Assembly: GCA_002422955.1 (NCBI GenBank)
Contig: DITY01000168.1
Span: 13,788 to 26,620, forward strand
DNA length: 12,833 bases
Reading direction: 5' to 3'
Source: Planctomycetaceae bacterium UBA6172
Lineage (GTDB): Bacteria > Planctomycetota > Planctomycetia > Pirellulales > Pirellulaceae
Shown: positions 1 through 6,837 of the stretch, in pieces
Position numbering within the stretch: position 1 is the stretch's first letter
Layout: each line of letters opens with the position of its first letter
The notes under the pieces: model-generated
What the model was told of the DNA's origin: nothing
What the model saw: only the letters and a program-made list of their open reading frames with translations
The model's database searches: none
Translations under genes and position numbers: made by a program

Positions 1-1019
1 AGATCGAAGCGAAAGCCATCGACGTGCAGTTCGGTGACCCAGTACCGGAGGCTGTCGATGATCATCCGCCGGACCACCGGGTGATTGGCATTCAGCGTGT
101 TGCCGCACCCGGAATAGTCCGCATATCGCGCCCGGTCTTGCTCCAGGATGTAATAAGTCGGGTTGTCGATCCCGCGAAAACCCAGGATCGGTCCGTCTGG
201 GCCGCCTTCTGCGGTGTGGTTGAACACGACATCGAGAATCACCTCGATCCCCGCGCGGTGGAACGCTTTGACCATATCACGGAACTCGTTGACCGGCCCC
301 TGCGGATCTTGGCGAGAACTGTAGCTCGGGTGAGGAGCGAAAAACGAAACCGGCTGATAGCCCCAGTAGTTCACCAACCCGAGTGGACAGGCATGCGGGT
401 CAAAGGCGAAAATCGGCAGCAACTCGACCGCCGTGATCCCGAGATCCTGGAGATAGGGGATTTTGTCGATCAGCCCGGCGAACGTGCCGCGTCGGGACTC
501 CGGAACGCCCGAGTTCGGATTCTGCGTAAAGCCCTTGAGGTGCACCTCGTAAATCACGGTTCGGGCCGAGGGGAGCCGCAGCGGCGAGTCATCCTCCCAG
601 TCATAGCCCGACGGATCGACGACGACACTTTTCATCGCCTGGCCGGCATTGTCGCCCGGTTCACAAGCCGCCTGGGGCGAGTAGTTCTTGGGAAACACCA
701 AGCCTCGACCATAAGGATCGAGCAACAATTTCTGGCCATCGAAACGCAAGCCGCGGGCCGGATCATGGGGGCCTTTCACCCGATATCCATACAGCTGTCC
801 CGCGCGGACGCCGGGCACGAACGCATGCCAGTACTGATAGGAGCGATTGTTGAACGGATCGAACTTGACGATTCGGCTCGGTCGGGCATCGTCGGCGCGA
901 TCAAAAAACAACAACTCGACACCGCTAGCGGTCCGCGAAAAGAGCGAGAAGTTGGCACCGTCCGGGGTGAGTTGCGTGCCCAGCGGCGCGGGCTGTCCGA
1001 AAATTCCGAATCGATGCAT
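1..1019 (-). CDS. glgX: Glycogen debranching enzyme GlgX, N-terminal part (runs off left edge)
   Basis: Isoamylase-type alpha-1,6-glucosidase (GH13) that removes branches from glycogen limit dextrins in the cytoplasm; it acts with glycogen phosphorylase. The first 339 codons are present. Residues about 5-110 resemble a CBM48 domain (PLGTQLTPDGANFSLFS, then LYGYRVKGPHDPARG). The GH13 barrel follows, with YEVHLKGFT (157-165), conserved region I DVVFNHT (263-269) and region II DGFRFD ending at D339. That Asp matches the family's catalytic nucleophile and is the last complete codon in the window. Its position agrees with E. coli GlgX (Asp336 from memory), which supports the ATG at 1019. An in-frame TAG at 1064-1062 limits upstream extension, and no strong Shine-Dalgarno is visible. 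The gene lies 42 nt after the DUF4239 gene on the same strand, so co-transcription is likely. TreX-like specificity cannot be excluded without the C-terminal half. Confidence 0.93.
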   Translation of the reverse strand, partial: MHRFGIFGQPAPLGTQLTPDGANFSLFSRTASGVELLFFDRADDARPSRIVKFDPFNNRSYQYWHAFVPGVRAGQLYGYRVKGPHDPARGLRFDGQKLLLDPYGRGLVFPKNYSPQAACEPGDNAGQAMKSVVVDPSGYDWEDDSPLRLPSARTVIYEVHLKGFTQNPNSGVPESRRGTFAGLIDKIPYLQDLGITAVELLPIFAFDPHACPLGLVNYWGYQPVSFFAPHPSYSSRQDPQGPVNEFRDMVKAFHRAGIEVILDVVFNHTAEGGPDGPILGFRGIDNPTYYILEQDRARYADYSGCGNTLNANHPVVRRMIIDSLRYWVTELHVDGFRFD

Positions 1020-1061
1020 GCTCAGCCAAAAGGTCGATGGAAATGAGGACCGCTGGGACGG

Positions 1062-1871
1062 CTAGCGTTGCGGAGTTTCGGCACGGGGGAACGTCCCCGA
1101 TTCCATCATGTTCGCCAGATCGGTCATCGCTTGCTGATTGACGGTCAACAGACCTTCGTGCCCGCGATCCAGGTCGACGATCAGGAACAAGACGCTGGAG
1201 AAGGCGACGGCGAGCGCCAGCATCTCGGGAGAGCGATGCGTGCCGGACAGGCCGGCTTGGTAGCCGATGGAACCCATGCCGAGCGACGTGAGGCAGCCCA
1301 GCGTCAGCCAGAGGATGAGCGGGACTCGACTGCGAAGCCCCACGAAGACTCGTCTGGCATGCAGATCGATGGTCTCATTGAGCGATTGGACGAACAGGCC
1401 GGTCATGATCGAGCTGAGGTCCTGCTGGGCCGCGGCGTTCGCCTGCGACCAGAGTTGCGGGTGCAGCTCCGCCGAGGCTTCCAGCGCTTTATCGAACTTG
1501 TACTCTTCGATGTATCGGGCGCGGCGGGTGGTATAGGCGCGGAGCAACTCAGCCGCTTGTGTCCGCTGGGGCTCGGGCAACAGCGATGAACGGAGGTAGG
1601 TTGTCCCGATCGAGTTCGCTTCTTCCAAGACGACACGCCGCCGTTCGTCGAATCGATTGGCCGCCATCCCGAACGTGAACGCGAGCATGAACGCTAATAA
1701 CCCGAGAACCGACGCGACCATCGCCGCCACCGGTTCGACCTTTTCTCCCACGGCCTTCTGAAAACGCCAGGTTCCCAGGCGATATCCGATTTCTACGGCC
1801 AGCAGGCAGAGGACCATGGACAGCGGCAAGATGCCCCACAGCGGAATCTGGTCGAGCAAGCTGACATTCAT
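1062..1871 (-). CDS. DUF4239 (bestrophin-like domain) membrane protein
   Basis: A 269-residue integral membrane protein of unknown function. Four hydrophobic segments are visible at about residues 10-28, 48-69, 182-206 and 216-234. The middle soluble part (about 72-180) is charged and probably helical, and it includes FDERRRVVLEEANSIGTTYL. The pattern of two membrane spans, a helical soluble part, two more spans, and an IVDLDRG...G..TV motif (231-244) near the C-terminus is typical of the DUF4239 family, called bestrophin-like in domain databases. No channel activity is established for such bacterial proteins, so none is claimed. The ATG at 1871 places the first span near the N-terminus, as expected. 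Its TAG stop is followed after 42 nt by glgX on the same strand. A functional link with glycogen metabolism is not implied by the sequence. Confidence 0.82.
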   Translation of the reverse strand: MNVSLLDQIPLWGILPLSMVLCLLAVEIGYRLGTWRFQKAVGEKVEPVAAMVASVLGLLAFMLAFTFGMAANRFDERRRVVLEEANSIGTTYLRSSLLPEPQRTQAAELLRAYTTRRARYIEEYKFDKALEASAELHPQLWSQANAAAQQDLSSIMTGLFVQSLNETIDLHARRVFVGLRSRVPLILWLTLGCLTSLGMGSIGYQAGLSGTHRSPEMLALAVAFSSVLFLIVDLDRGHEGLLTVNQQAMTDLANMMESGTFPRAETPQR

Positions 1872-2020
1872 GATGACTTCGCAACCTGGAAACGCCCGGT
1901 ACCCGATCGACGGGACAACGACCGCCTTCGTGCTCCAGGAGCCTGCTCGAGCGGGGTCCCCGACGCACTCCCCGGGCGCCTCGAGAGTCTGAAAAGCATC
2001 CCGCTCAGCGCGATCCCTGT

Positions 2021-2026
2021 ATTCTA
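2021..2026 (-). promoter_or_regulatory. Possible -10 box (TAGAAT) for the DUF4239-glgX pair
   Basis: On the minus strand TAGAAT matches a sigma70-type -10 box in 5 of 6 positions (TATAAT), about 150 nt before the DUF4239 start. No good -35 is seen at 16-18 bp spacing (ATCAGC or AATCAG). This is a weak, motif-only call. Confidence 0.25.
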
Positions 2027-2238
2027 GCTCGCAATCGCATGCCGCTGATTCGGTTTTGAGCTCGGCGGTGCCGGATTTTCGGGAACCCCTTCCGAGATTA
2101 ACGACTGTCAGCCACCGGCCGCCGTTTCGCCGAGAAAAAGCCTGCCGCGAAGCATTTGTCTGCAGAAATCCCCCTGAGTCCTGCCGTCCCGCATGGCGGT
2201 TGCGGCGGTGACCCTGATTTTTTTGCGCCCCTTCGGCC

Positions 2239-2244
2239 TACAAT
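2239..2244 (+). promoter_or_regulatory. Possible -10 box (TACAAT) for the hydrolase gene
   Basis: TACAAT matches a sigma70-type -10 in 5 of 6 positions and lies about 136 nt before the hydrolase ATG at 2380. The -35 area is a T-rich run (GATTTTTTTG, about 2216-2225) without a clear TTGACA. Transcription from here would give a leader of roughly 130 nt. Confidence 0.3.
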
Positions 2245-2368
2245 GCGACGAAAGCAACGCCGATCGGCCAGATGGTTGGTCCAGATGTCTTGGATCGGAC
2301 GGATGAGACTGCGACGCAGTCCTGGATAGCTGCACAGCGGCTGTCGCGGTGTGGAGCGGATGCAAACT

Positions 2369-2374
2369 GGGGAG
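2369..2374 (+). promoter_or_regulatory. Shine-Dalgarno (GGGGAG) fixing the hydrolase start
   Basis: GGGGAG ends 5 nt before the ATG at 2380. This favours 2380 over an in-frame upstream ATG at 2272, whose extra 36 residues would spoil the N-terminal signal peptide. Confidence 0.7.
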
Positions 2375-2379
2375 AACGG

Positions 2380-3399
2380 ATGACGAACGGGACACAGCGG
2401 AAAGGGATCTACCGATTGGCGATGGGAGCGATGCTCTTGGCGCTTGCGACTGAGGCGCCGGGGAAATCGGCATGGGGTCAGGAGCCCACCGGGGAACTCG
2501 TCCCGCTGGCCCATTGGCCCGAGGCGGGGGATCGAGCGGCACCGGCCAGGGGCCAGCGATCGGCGGTCGTGTTGGTTCCCGGCATGCTGGCGGGTGAGCG
2601 ATCGATGGGCGCGCTCCGTCAGCAATTGGCCGATGCCAAGATCCCCGCGGCGATGTTTCGCTATGACAGCAACGTGGGCGTCGAGCCGGCCGCGGACCGG
2701 CTGAACGAACTGCTGGCCGTGGCCGTCGCGGGTCAGCCTCAGTTCCGGATCACGCTGGTGACGCATTCGATGGGCGGGCTCGTTGCCCGCCAGGTGGTCG
2801 AATCACCCGACTGGACGAGCGACCGCGTCGACCGGCTGATCATGATCGCGCCCCCCAACGCCGGATCGTCGCTGGCGACTCTCGACAGTGCCGAGGTCAA
2901 ACGCACCCTTTCGAATCTGCAATTCGATCAGCAGCGGGTGTTGATCGACGAACGCGCGGCGCGGCTGCTCGACACCGCCCTGGGCCAGTTCCTCGGCGAT
3001 GCTAGGCAGGATTTGGCCCCCGGTTCCGAGGTGCTGAAACGGCTCGATCGGCTGGAACGAAATCCGCGGGTCCAGTATTCGATCTTGGCCGGTTCTGGGG
3101 GGCCGATCCCGGGCTGGGTACGGACCGTCGGTCAGCTGTTGCTGGCGAAGCAGTCGTTCCAGCGGCCGGAACAAGCGGAGAAACTGAAGACCGTCTTTCA
3201 GACGGCGAATCGCGATGAGTGGATCGAAGGCTTGGGCGACGGCGTGGTCGCAACCCGCTCGACCCGGCTGAGCGGGGTCGTCGATCATCAGGAGCTTGAT
3301 TTCGCTCACAACGACATCAGCCAATCGCCCGACACGGACACTGCCCGCCGGTTGGTCGACGAGGTGATGCGGCGGGTGCAGGCGAATGCGGCCGAATGA
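2380..3399 (+). CDS. Exported alpha/beta-hydrolase (lipase/esterase-like)
   Basis: A 339-residue serine hydrolase, probably secreted. Residues 1 to about 33 form a signal peptide: a basic start, a hydrophobic core around LAMGAMLLALA, and possible cleavage near AWG|QEP. The alpha/beta-hydrolase core begins at VVLVPGM (63-69), which may contribute the oxyanion hole. The nucleophile elbow is THSMGG, with S130 as the likely nucleophile. Asp287 in GDGVV and His310 in FAHND stand at the right places to complete a catalytic triad. APPNAGSSLA after the elbow is typical of the triacylglycerol-lipase/PGAP1-like group. The substrate cannot be told from the sequence; a lipid or other ester is plausible. 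The start rests on the Shine-Dalgarno at 2369-2374. The stop lies inside a perfect 8-bp inverted repeat, and the next gene is 205 nt away, so the gene is probably monocistronic. Confidence 0.85.
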   Translation: MTNGTQRKGIYRLAMGAMLLALATEAPGKSAWGQEPTGELVPLAHWPEAGDRAAPARGQRSAVVLVPGMLAGERSMGALRQQLADAKIPAAMFRYDSNVGVEPAADRLNELLAVAVAGQPQFRITLVTHSMGGLVARQVVESPDWTSDRVDRLIMIAPPNAGSSLATLDSAEVKRTLSNLQFDQQRVLIDERAARLLDTALGQFLGDARQDLAPGSEVLKRLDRLERNPRVQYSILAGSGGPIPGWVRTVGQLLLAKQSFQRPEQAEKLKTVFQTANRDEWIEGLGDGVVATRSTRLSGVVDHQELDFAHNDISQSPDTDTARRLVDEVMRRVQANAAE

Positions 3400-3408
3400 T
3401 TTCGGCCG
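3389..3408 (+). terminator. Hairpin across the hydrolase stop codon
   Basis: CGGCCGAA, a 4-nt loop (TGAT), then TTCGGCCG: a perfect 8-bp inverted repeat whose loop contains the TGA stop at 3397-3399. There is no following T-run, so it is not a classical intrinsic terminator. It may act as a weak terminator or protect the 3' end of the mRNA. Confidence 0.4.
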
Positions 3409-3592
3409 AACCGCGGCACGCTTTGAGACGTAGTAGTCGATCGAACCGCCAGCCGCCCGGTTCCATAGGGACGGGGTCCGACCCGCCGGATCGAGTGACA
3501 CGCCGACCAGGACGCGGGGTGGCGTCGACCGGTACCAGCGAGCAAAATGAAGGATCGGCGGAAGGTCGCGAGAATCTATCACCCGGTTGCGC

Positions 3593-3597
3593 GGAGG
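3593..3597 (+). promoter_or_regulatory. Shine-Dalgarno (GGAGG) fixing the TIM-barrel start
   Basis: GGAGG is followed by 7 nt and then the ATG at 3605. It selects this start over an in-frame ATG at 3587, which lies before the Shine-Dalgarno and would put six extra residues in front of the Tat signal. The remaining 3409-3592 shows nothing I can support. Confidence 0.75.
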
Positions 3598-3604
3598 TTA
3601 CACC

Positions 3605-4537
3605 ATGTCGAATCCCTTGAACCGACGTCAGGTCTTGAGTGGCTGTGTGGCGGGTTCCGTCGCCGCCTTGATCGGCGGGGGAGCAGCTTCGGCATGGGGC
3701 CGGGGTCCGATCACGCGAACCGGCGACCCCCGCTTTCGTCCGGCGATCGCCGCCTACTCGTTTCGCAAGTACTTCCCCGTCTTCCGCGGTCGCGAGCAGC
3801 AGCCCGCTGGCGATGGCCCGCCGCTGAACCTGCATCAGTTCGTCGACTATTGCGGTCGCCATGGCTGCGACGCGGAGTTGACGGCCTATTTCGTGCCGCC
3901 CGATTCGGATGATGCCTACCTGCGGTCGCTCAAGGCGCATGCCTTCACCCAGGGGACGATGATCAGCGGGGCCGCGATCGGCAACGACTTCACGGTCGCG
4001 CGGGGCGAGGCGTTGGAAAGCCAGATTGCCGACGCTCAGGACTGGATTCGCCGCTCCGCCGTGTTGGGCGCGCCCCACCTGCGGATCTTCGCCGGCACGG
4101 CCAAGCAGCTTGGCGAGGGGCCGGACAAGATGAACGATGTTTGCGAAGCGGTGAATCGCTGCGCCGAGACCGCCAAACAGGAAGGGGTGTTCCTGGGGAT
4201 CGAAAACCACGGCGGCATTAGCTCCGATCAGCTGTTGGAAATTGTCAAACGGGTCGAGAGCGATTGGGTCGGCATCAACTTGGATACCGGCAACTTCATC
4301 AGCTCGGATCCCTACGACGACATCCGCCGCTGCGCCCCTTACGCCGTCAACGTGCAGCTGAAGCCGAACGTAAAGACGCCCGACGGCAAAATCGTCGAGG
4401 CGGATTGGGGTCGGATCGCGACGATCTTGAAAGAGGCCAAATATCAAGGCTATGTGGCGTTGGAATACGAAGACGAAGCCCCCTACGAACGCGTCCCCGG
4501 ATGGTTGAACCGGATGCGTTCCGCCTTCGGCATCTGA
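3605..4537 (+). CDS. Tat-exported sugar isomerase/epimerase-like TIM-barrel protein
   Basis: A 310-residue protein of the xylose-isomerase-like TIM-barrel superfamily (sugar phosphate isomerase/epimerase). The N-terminus is a twin-arginine signal: NRRQVLSG at residues 7-14, a hydrophobic stretch through AALIGGGAASA, then the mature domain. Tat export fits a protein that folds with its metal in the cytoplasm. Barrel landmarks are GIENHGG (E200), GINLDTGNF (D227), NVQLKPN (Q251) and VALEYED (E287). In characterised epimerases of this fold the metal is held by Glu, Asp, His and Glu; here the third place appears to be Gln251. The true substrate is unknown. Planctomycete and Bacteroidetes relatives are discussed in 3-keto-sugar and glycoside breakdown, but that is an analogy. 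nadE starts 32 nt downstream, probably on the same transcript. Confidence 0.85.
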   Translation: MSNPLNRRQVLSGCVAGSVAALIGGGAASAWGRGPITRTGDPRFRPAIAAYSFRKYFPVFRGREQQPAGDGPPLNLHQFVDYCGRHGCDAELTAYFVPPDSDDAYLRSLKAHAFTQGTMISGAAIGNDFTVARGEALESQIADAQDWIRRSAVLGAPHLRIFAGTAKQLGEGPDKMNDVCEAVNRCAETAKQEGVFLGIENHGGISSDQLLEIVKRVESDWVGINLDTGNFISSDPYDDIRRCAPYAVNVQLKPNVKTPDGKIVEADWGRIATILKEAKYQGYVALEYEDEAPYERVPGWLNRMRSAFGI

Positions 4538-4569
4538 TCACCGTCGGATCATCGGCACGAGAAACTTCC

Positions 4570-6609
4570 TTGAGCAAATCAGCTGCAGTGGCCCATCCCG
4601 AGGTCGGTCATGGCGACCGCGAGTTCCGTCACGGGTTGCTCAGGATCACCGCCGCTTCGACCTGCGTCCGCGTTGGCGATCCGTTGGCCTGCGCCCGGGA
4701 ATGCCTCGGGCTGATCGCGGCCGCGACGGATGCTGACATCTTGCTGCTCCCCGAGTTGGCGCTCGGCGGTTACACCTGTGGCGACCTGTTCGCGACCACG
4801 GCTCATCAGCAAGCGGTCGAGGCCGCGGCGAAGCTGATTTGTGAGGCCACGCGCGGCCAGCGGTCGGTCGTCGTGATCGGCGCGCCGGTGGTCGTCGATG
4901 GGTCGCTGATGAACGTGGCGCTCGTGATCGCGGACGGCGAGTTGCTCGGGATCGTCCCCAAGCAATACCTCCCCAACTATCGCGAGTTCTACGAAGCCCG
5001 GCACTTTCGCGCGGGCGATGGCTCCGAGCCGACGGAGATCGATTGGATCGGCCAGGCATCGATTCCGCTGGGGATCGATCTGTTGTTCGAACTCCGCGAC
5101 GCCGTGATCGGGATCGAGATCTGCGAAGACCTGTGGGTGCCGATCCCGCCTAGCAGCTTGCAGGCCTTGGCCGGGGCCAACGTGCTGCTGAACCTTTCGG
5201 CCAGCAACGAAACGATCCAGAAGGCGGCCTGGCGACGCGAATTGGTACTCAGCCAGTCGGGCCGCTGCTTGGCCGCTTATGCCTACGCTTCGGCGGGCCC
5301 CAGCGAATCGACCACCGATCTGGTGTTCGGCGGCCATTGCCTGATCGCGGAGAATGGCGGGCTGCTCGGCGAATCACGACATGTCGGCGATGGCGACGAG
5401 CCGCTGACCGAACTCACCGCGGTCACCGCCGACGTCGATCTGCAGCGATTGACGCACGACCGCCGCGTGACGCAGACCTTCGCTCAGGGGCGGCGGATGA
5501 TCGACCGCAGCTTCCGCCGCGTGTTCGTAGCCCCGCCTCGCGCGACGCTTGCCGCCGGACCGCCAAGGCGGCCGATCGAAGCCCGGCCATTCGTCCCGCA
5601 GGATCCGACCACACTCGACCGGCGATGCGCCGAGGTGTTGGCGATTCAGTCCGCCGGCTTGGCCAAGCGGGTCTCCCGGTTGCCAGCCGACCTGCCGCTG
5701 GTGATCGGCATTTCGGGCGGTCTCGACAGCACGTTGGCGGCGTTGGTGGCGGCGCGGGCGTGCGACGATCGCGGCTGGCCACGGTCGCGAATCATCGGCT
5801 TGACGATGCCCGGCCTGGGGACGACCAGCGGCACGCGGCGGAATGCCGAGCGGCTGATCGAGTTGCTCGGTTTGACGCCGCGACAGATCGATATCCGGCA
5901 GTTGTCGCTGGACACCTTTCGGGTGTTGGATCATCGTCCGTTGGGGATCGAGCTGTCCGACGACGACACGGTCGAGTCGTTGCAGAGCAAGTTGGTCGGC
6001 ACCGCGGATGGGGCGAGCGATCTGGTTCTGGAGAATGTGCAGGCGCGGTTGCGGACTTTTTTGCTGATGAGCCACGGCTTCGTCATCGGCACGGGCGACC
6101 TGAGCGAACAGGCACTCGGCTGGTGTACGTACAACGCCGATCACATGTCGATGTACAACGTCAACACCTCGATCCCCAAAACGCTCGTCAAGTTCTTGGT
6201 CCGCCACGTCGCCTCGGGTTGTGCGTCCGCGGAGTTGGCCGCGGTGCTGCGAAGCATCGCCGACACACCCGTCTCGCCCGAACTGCTACCACCGGATGCG
6301 AGTGGTCAAATTCGGCAGAGCACCGAACAGACGCTCGGCGCCTATGAGCTACACGACTTTTTTCTCTATCACTTCATCCGGTATGGGCTGAGTCGCGACA
6401 AGATTCGTTACCTCGCCGGCTGGGCGAAGTTCGAACAAGACCATACGGCCGCGGAAATCGACGTGACGTTGGAGTCTTTTTTCAGCCGCTTTTTTTCCAG
6501 TCAGTTCAAACGGAGCTGCGTGCCGGACGGGCCCAAGGTCGGCTCGGTCAGCTTGTCGCCGCGGGGCGATTGGCGGATGCCCAGCGACGCCGATCGCGGT
6601 GCGTTCTGA
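4570..6609 (+). CDS. nadE: Glutamine-dependent NAD+ synthetase
   Basis: Makes NAD+ from deamido-NAD+, ATP and glutamine, the last step of NAD biosynthesis, in the cytoplasm. The N-terminal nitrilase-type glutaminase domain (about 20-290) has the full Glu-Lys-Cys triad: E62 in LLPELALGGYTCGDLF, K131 in VPKQYLPNYREFYE and C185 in GIEICEDLW. The C-terminal ligase domain (about 350-679) has the ATP-binding SGGLDS loop at 382-387, then TGDLSEQALGW, IPKTLVKFLVRHVA and HDFFLYHFIRYGLSRDKIRYL segments typical of NadE. I chose the TTG at 4570. It gives 679 residues, and the triad then sits about 9-10 residues later than in the Mycobacterium tuberculosis enzyme (E52, K121, C176, from memory). The next upstream in-frame ATG, at 4501, would overlap the preceding gene by 37 nt and add 23 residues. 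The Shine-Dalgarno before the TTG (GAGAAA) is weak. Confidence 0.95.
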   Translation: MSKSAAVAHPEVGHGDREFRHGLLRITAASTCVRVGDPLACARECLGLIAAATDADILLLPELALGGYTCGDLFATTAHQQAVEAAAKLICEATRGQRSVVVIGAPVVVDGSLMNVALVIADGELLGIVPKQYLPNYREFYEARHFRAGDGSEPTEIDWIGQASIPLGIDLLFELRDAVIGIEICEDLWVPIPPSSLQALAGANVLLNLSASNETIQKAAWRRELVLSQSGRCLAAYAYASAGPSESTTDLVFGGHCLIAENGGLLGESRHVGDGDEPLTELTAVTADVDLQRLTHDRRVTQTFAQGRRMIDRSFRRVFVAPPRATLAAGPPRRPIEARPFVPQDPTTLDRRCAEVLAIQSAGLAKRVSRLPADLPLVIGISGGLDSTLAALVAARACDDRGWPRSRIIGLTMPGLGTTSGTRRNAERLIELLGLTPRQIDIRQLSLDTFRVLDHRPLGIELSDDDTVESLQSKLVGTADGASDLVLENVQARLRTFLLMSHGFVIGTGDLSEQALGWCTYNADHMSMYNVNTSIPKTLVKFLVRHVASGCASAELAAVLRSIADTPVSPELLPPDASGQIRQSTEQTLGAYELHDFFLYHFIRYGLSRDKIRYLAGWAKFEQDHTAAEIDVTLESFFSRFFSSQFKRSCVPDGPKVGSVSLSPRGDWRMPSDADRGAF

Positions 6610-6732
6610 GTCTTGGCCAACTGTCGCCCCGAAATTTCGCTGGACACGAAACGCCGCGTAGCCCCCGGTTGGCCGCTCCGAATCCTCCCCATTTGAGGTC
6701 GTCAACGAGTCGAAAAACTTTCGCCAACTCGC

Positions 6733-6757
6733 CCCAGCCGGTCGGTTGGGTTAAAAT
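6733..6757 (+). promoter_or_regulatory. Dyad next to a TAAAAT -10-like box, before the PQQ-propeller genes
   Basis: CCCAGCCG-GT-CGGTTGGG (6733-6750) is an 18-bp dyad with 7 of 8 symmetric pairs. It is followed one base later by TAAAAT (6752-6757), a 5-of-6 match to a sigma70-type -10. No TTGACA-like -35 is seen at standard spacing, since the dyad fills the spacer and part of the -35 zone. This arrangement would suit a regulator-controlled promoter for the downstream cluster. The rest of 6610-6837 shows no gene; it holds a 10-bp palindrome, CGAAATTTCG, at 6630-6639. Confidence 0.35.
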
Positions 6758-6837
6758 AGGTGGTGATCCAACCGCGGTTGCCCCTCAGTCGCAGCCCCCT
6801 ACTTTCCCTCCCCCGCAGTCGAAGACAAGTGACACCT

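Larger units (their letters stand above)
1872..2379. other. 508-bp divergent intergenic region
   Basis: No credible gene was found here. Open frames on both strands give arginine- and proline-rich translations with no recognisable domain. The region lies between a minus-strand and a plus-strand gene, so it should hold promoters for both. The only -10-like hexamers I can point to are TAGAAT on the minus strand (2026-2021) and TACAAT on the plus strand (2239-2244). A T-run (TTTTTTT, 2218-2224) lies just upstream of the latter. No riboswitch or RNA fold was recognised by eye. Confidence 0.6.

Noticed and set aside
24..1046. A 340-codon open frame on the plus strand opposite glgX
   Set aside because: The minus strand encodes a textbook GlgX with its GH13 motifs. 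The plus frame has no recognisable domain and is rich in Arg, Ile and Val, as expected for an antisense shadow in GC-rich DNA.
1017..1064. Possible single fused gene of DUF4239 and glgX (both in the same minus-strand frame)
   Set aside because: They are separated by a TAG and 14 codons without similarity to either family. The GlgX N-terminus begins properly at the ATG, so this is two genes and not a broken fusion.
3474..3484. Short inverted repeat GGGTC-C-GACCC upstream of the TIM-barrel gene
   Set aside because: Only 5 bp per arm and far from a recognisable promoter box. Such repeats are expected by chance in GC-rich DNA.
3396..3620. A small ATGA-overlapping frame after the hydrolase gene (74 codons)
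   Set aside because: The composition is low-complexity (Arg, Ser, Pro, Gly), with no Shine-Dalgarno of its own, and it runs into the Tat signal coding region in a different frame.
3317..4447. A 376-codon minus-strand frame opposite the TIM-barrel gene
   Set aside because: It lies across the coding region of a clear TIM-barrel protein and the intergenic gap, with no domain, signal or Shine-Dalgarno.
5337..6347. A 336-codon plus-strand frame inside nadE in another frame
   Set aside because: The translation is very Arg-rich and low in complexity, while nadE in the correct frame carries all catalytic motifs.
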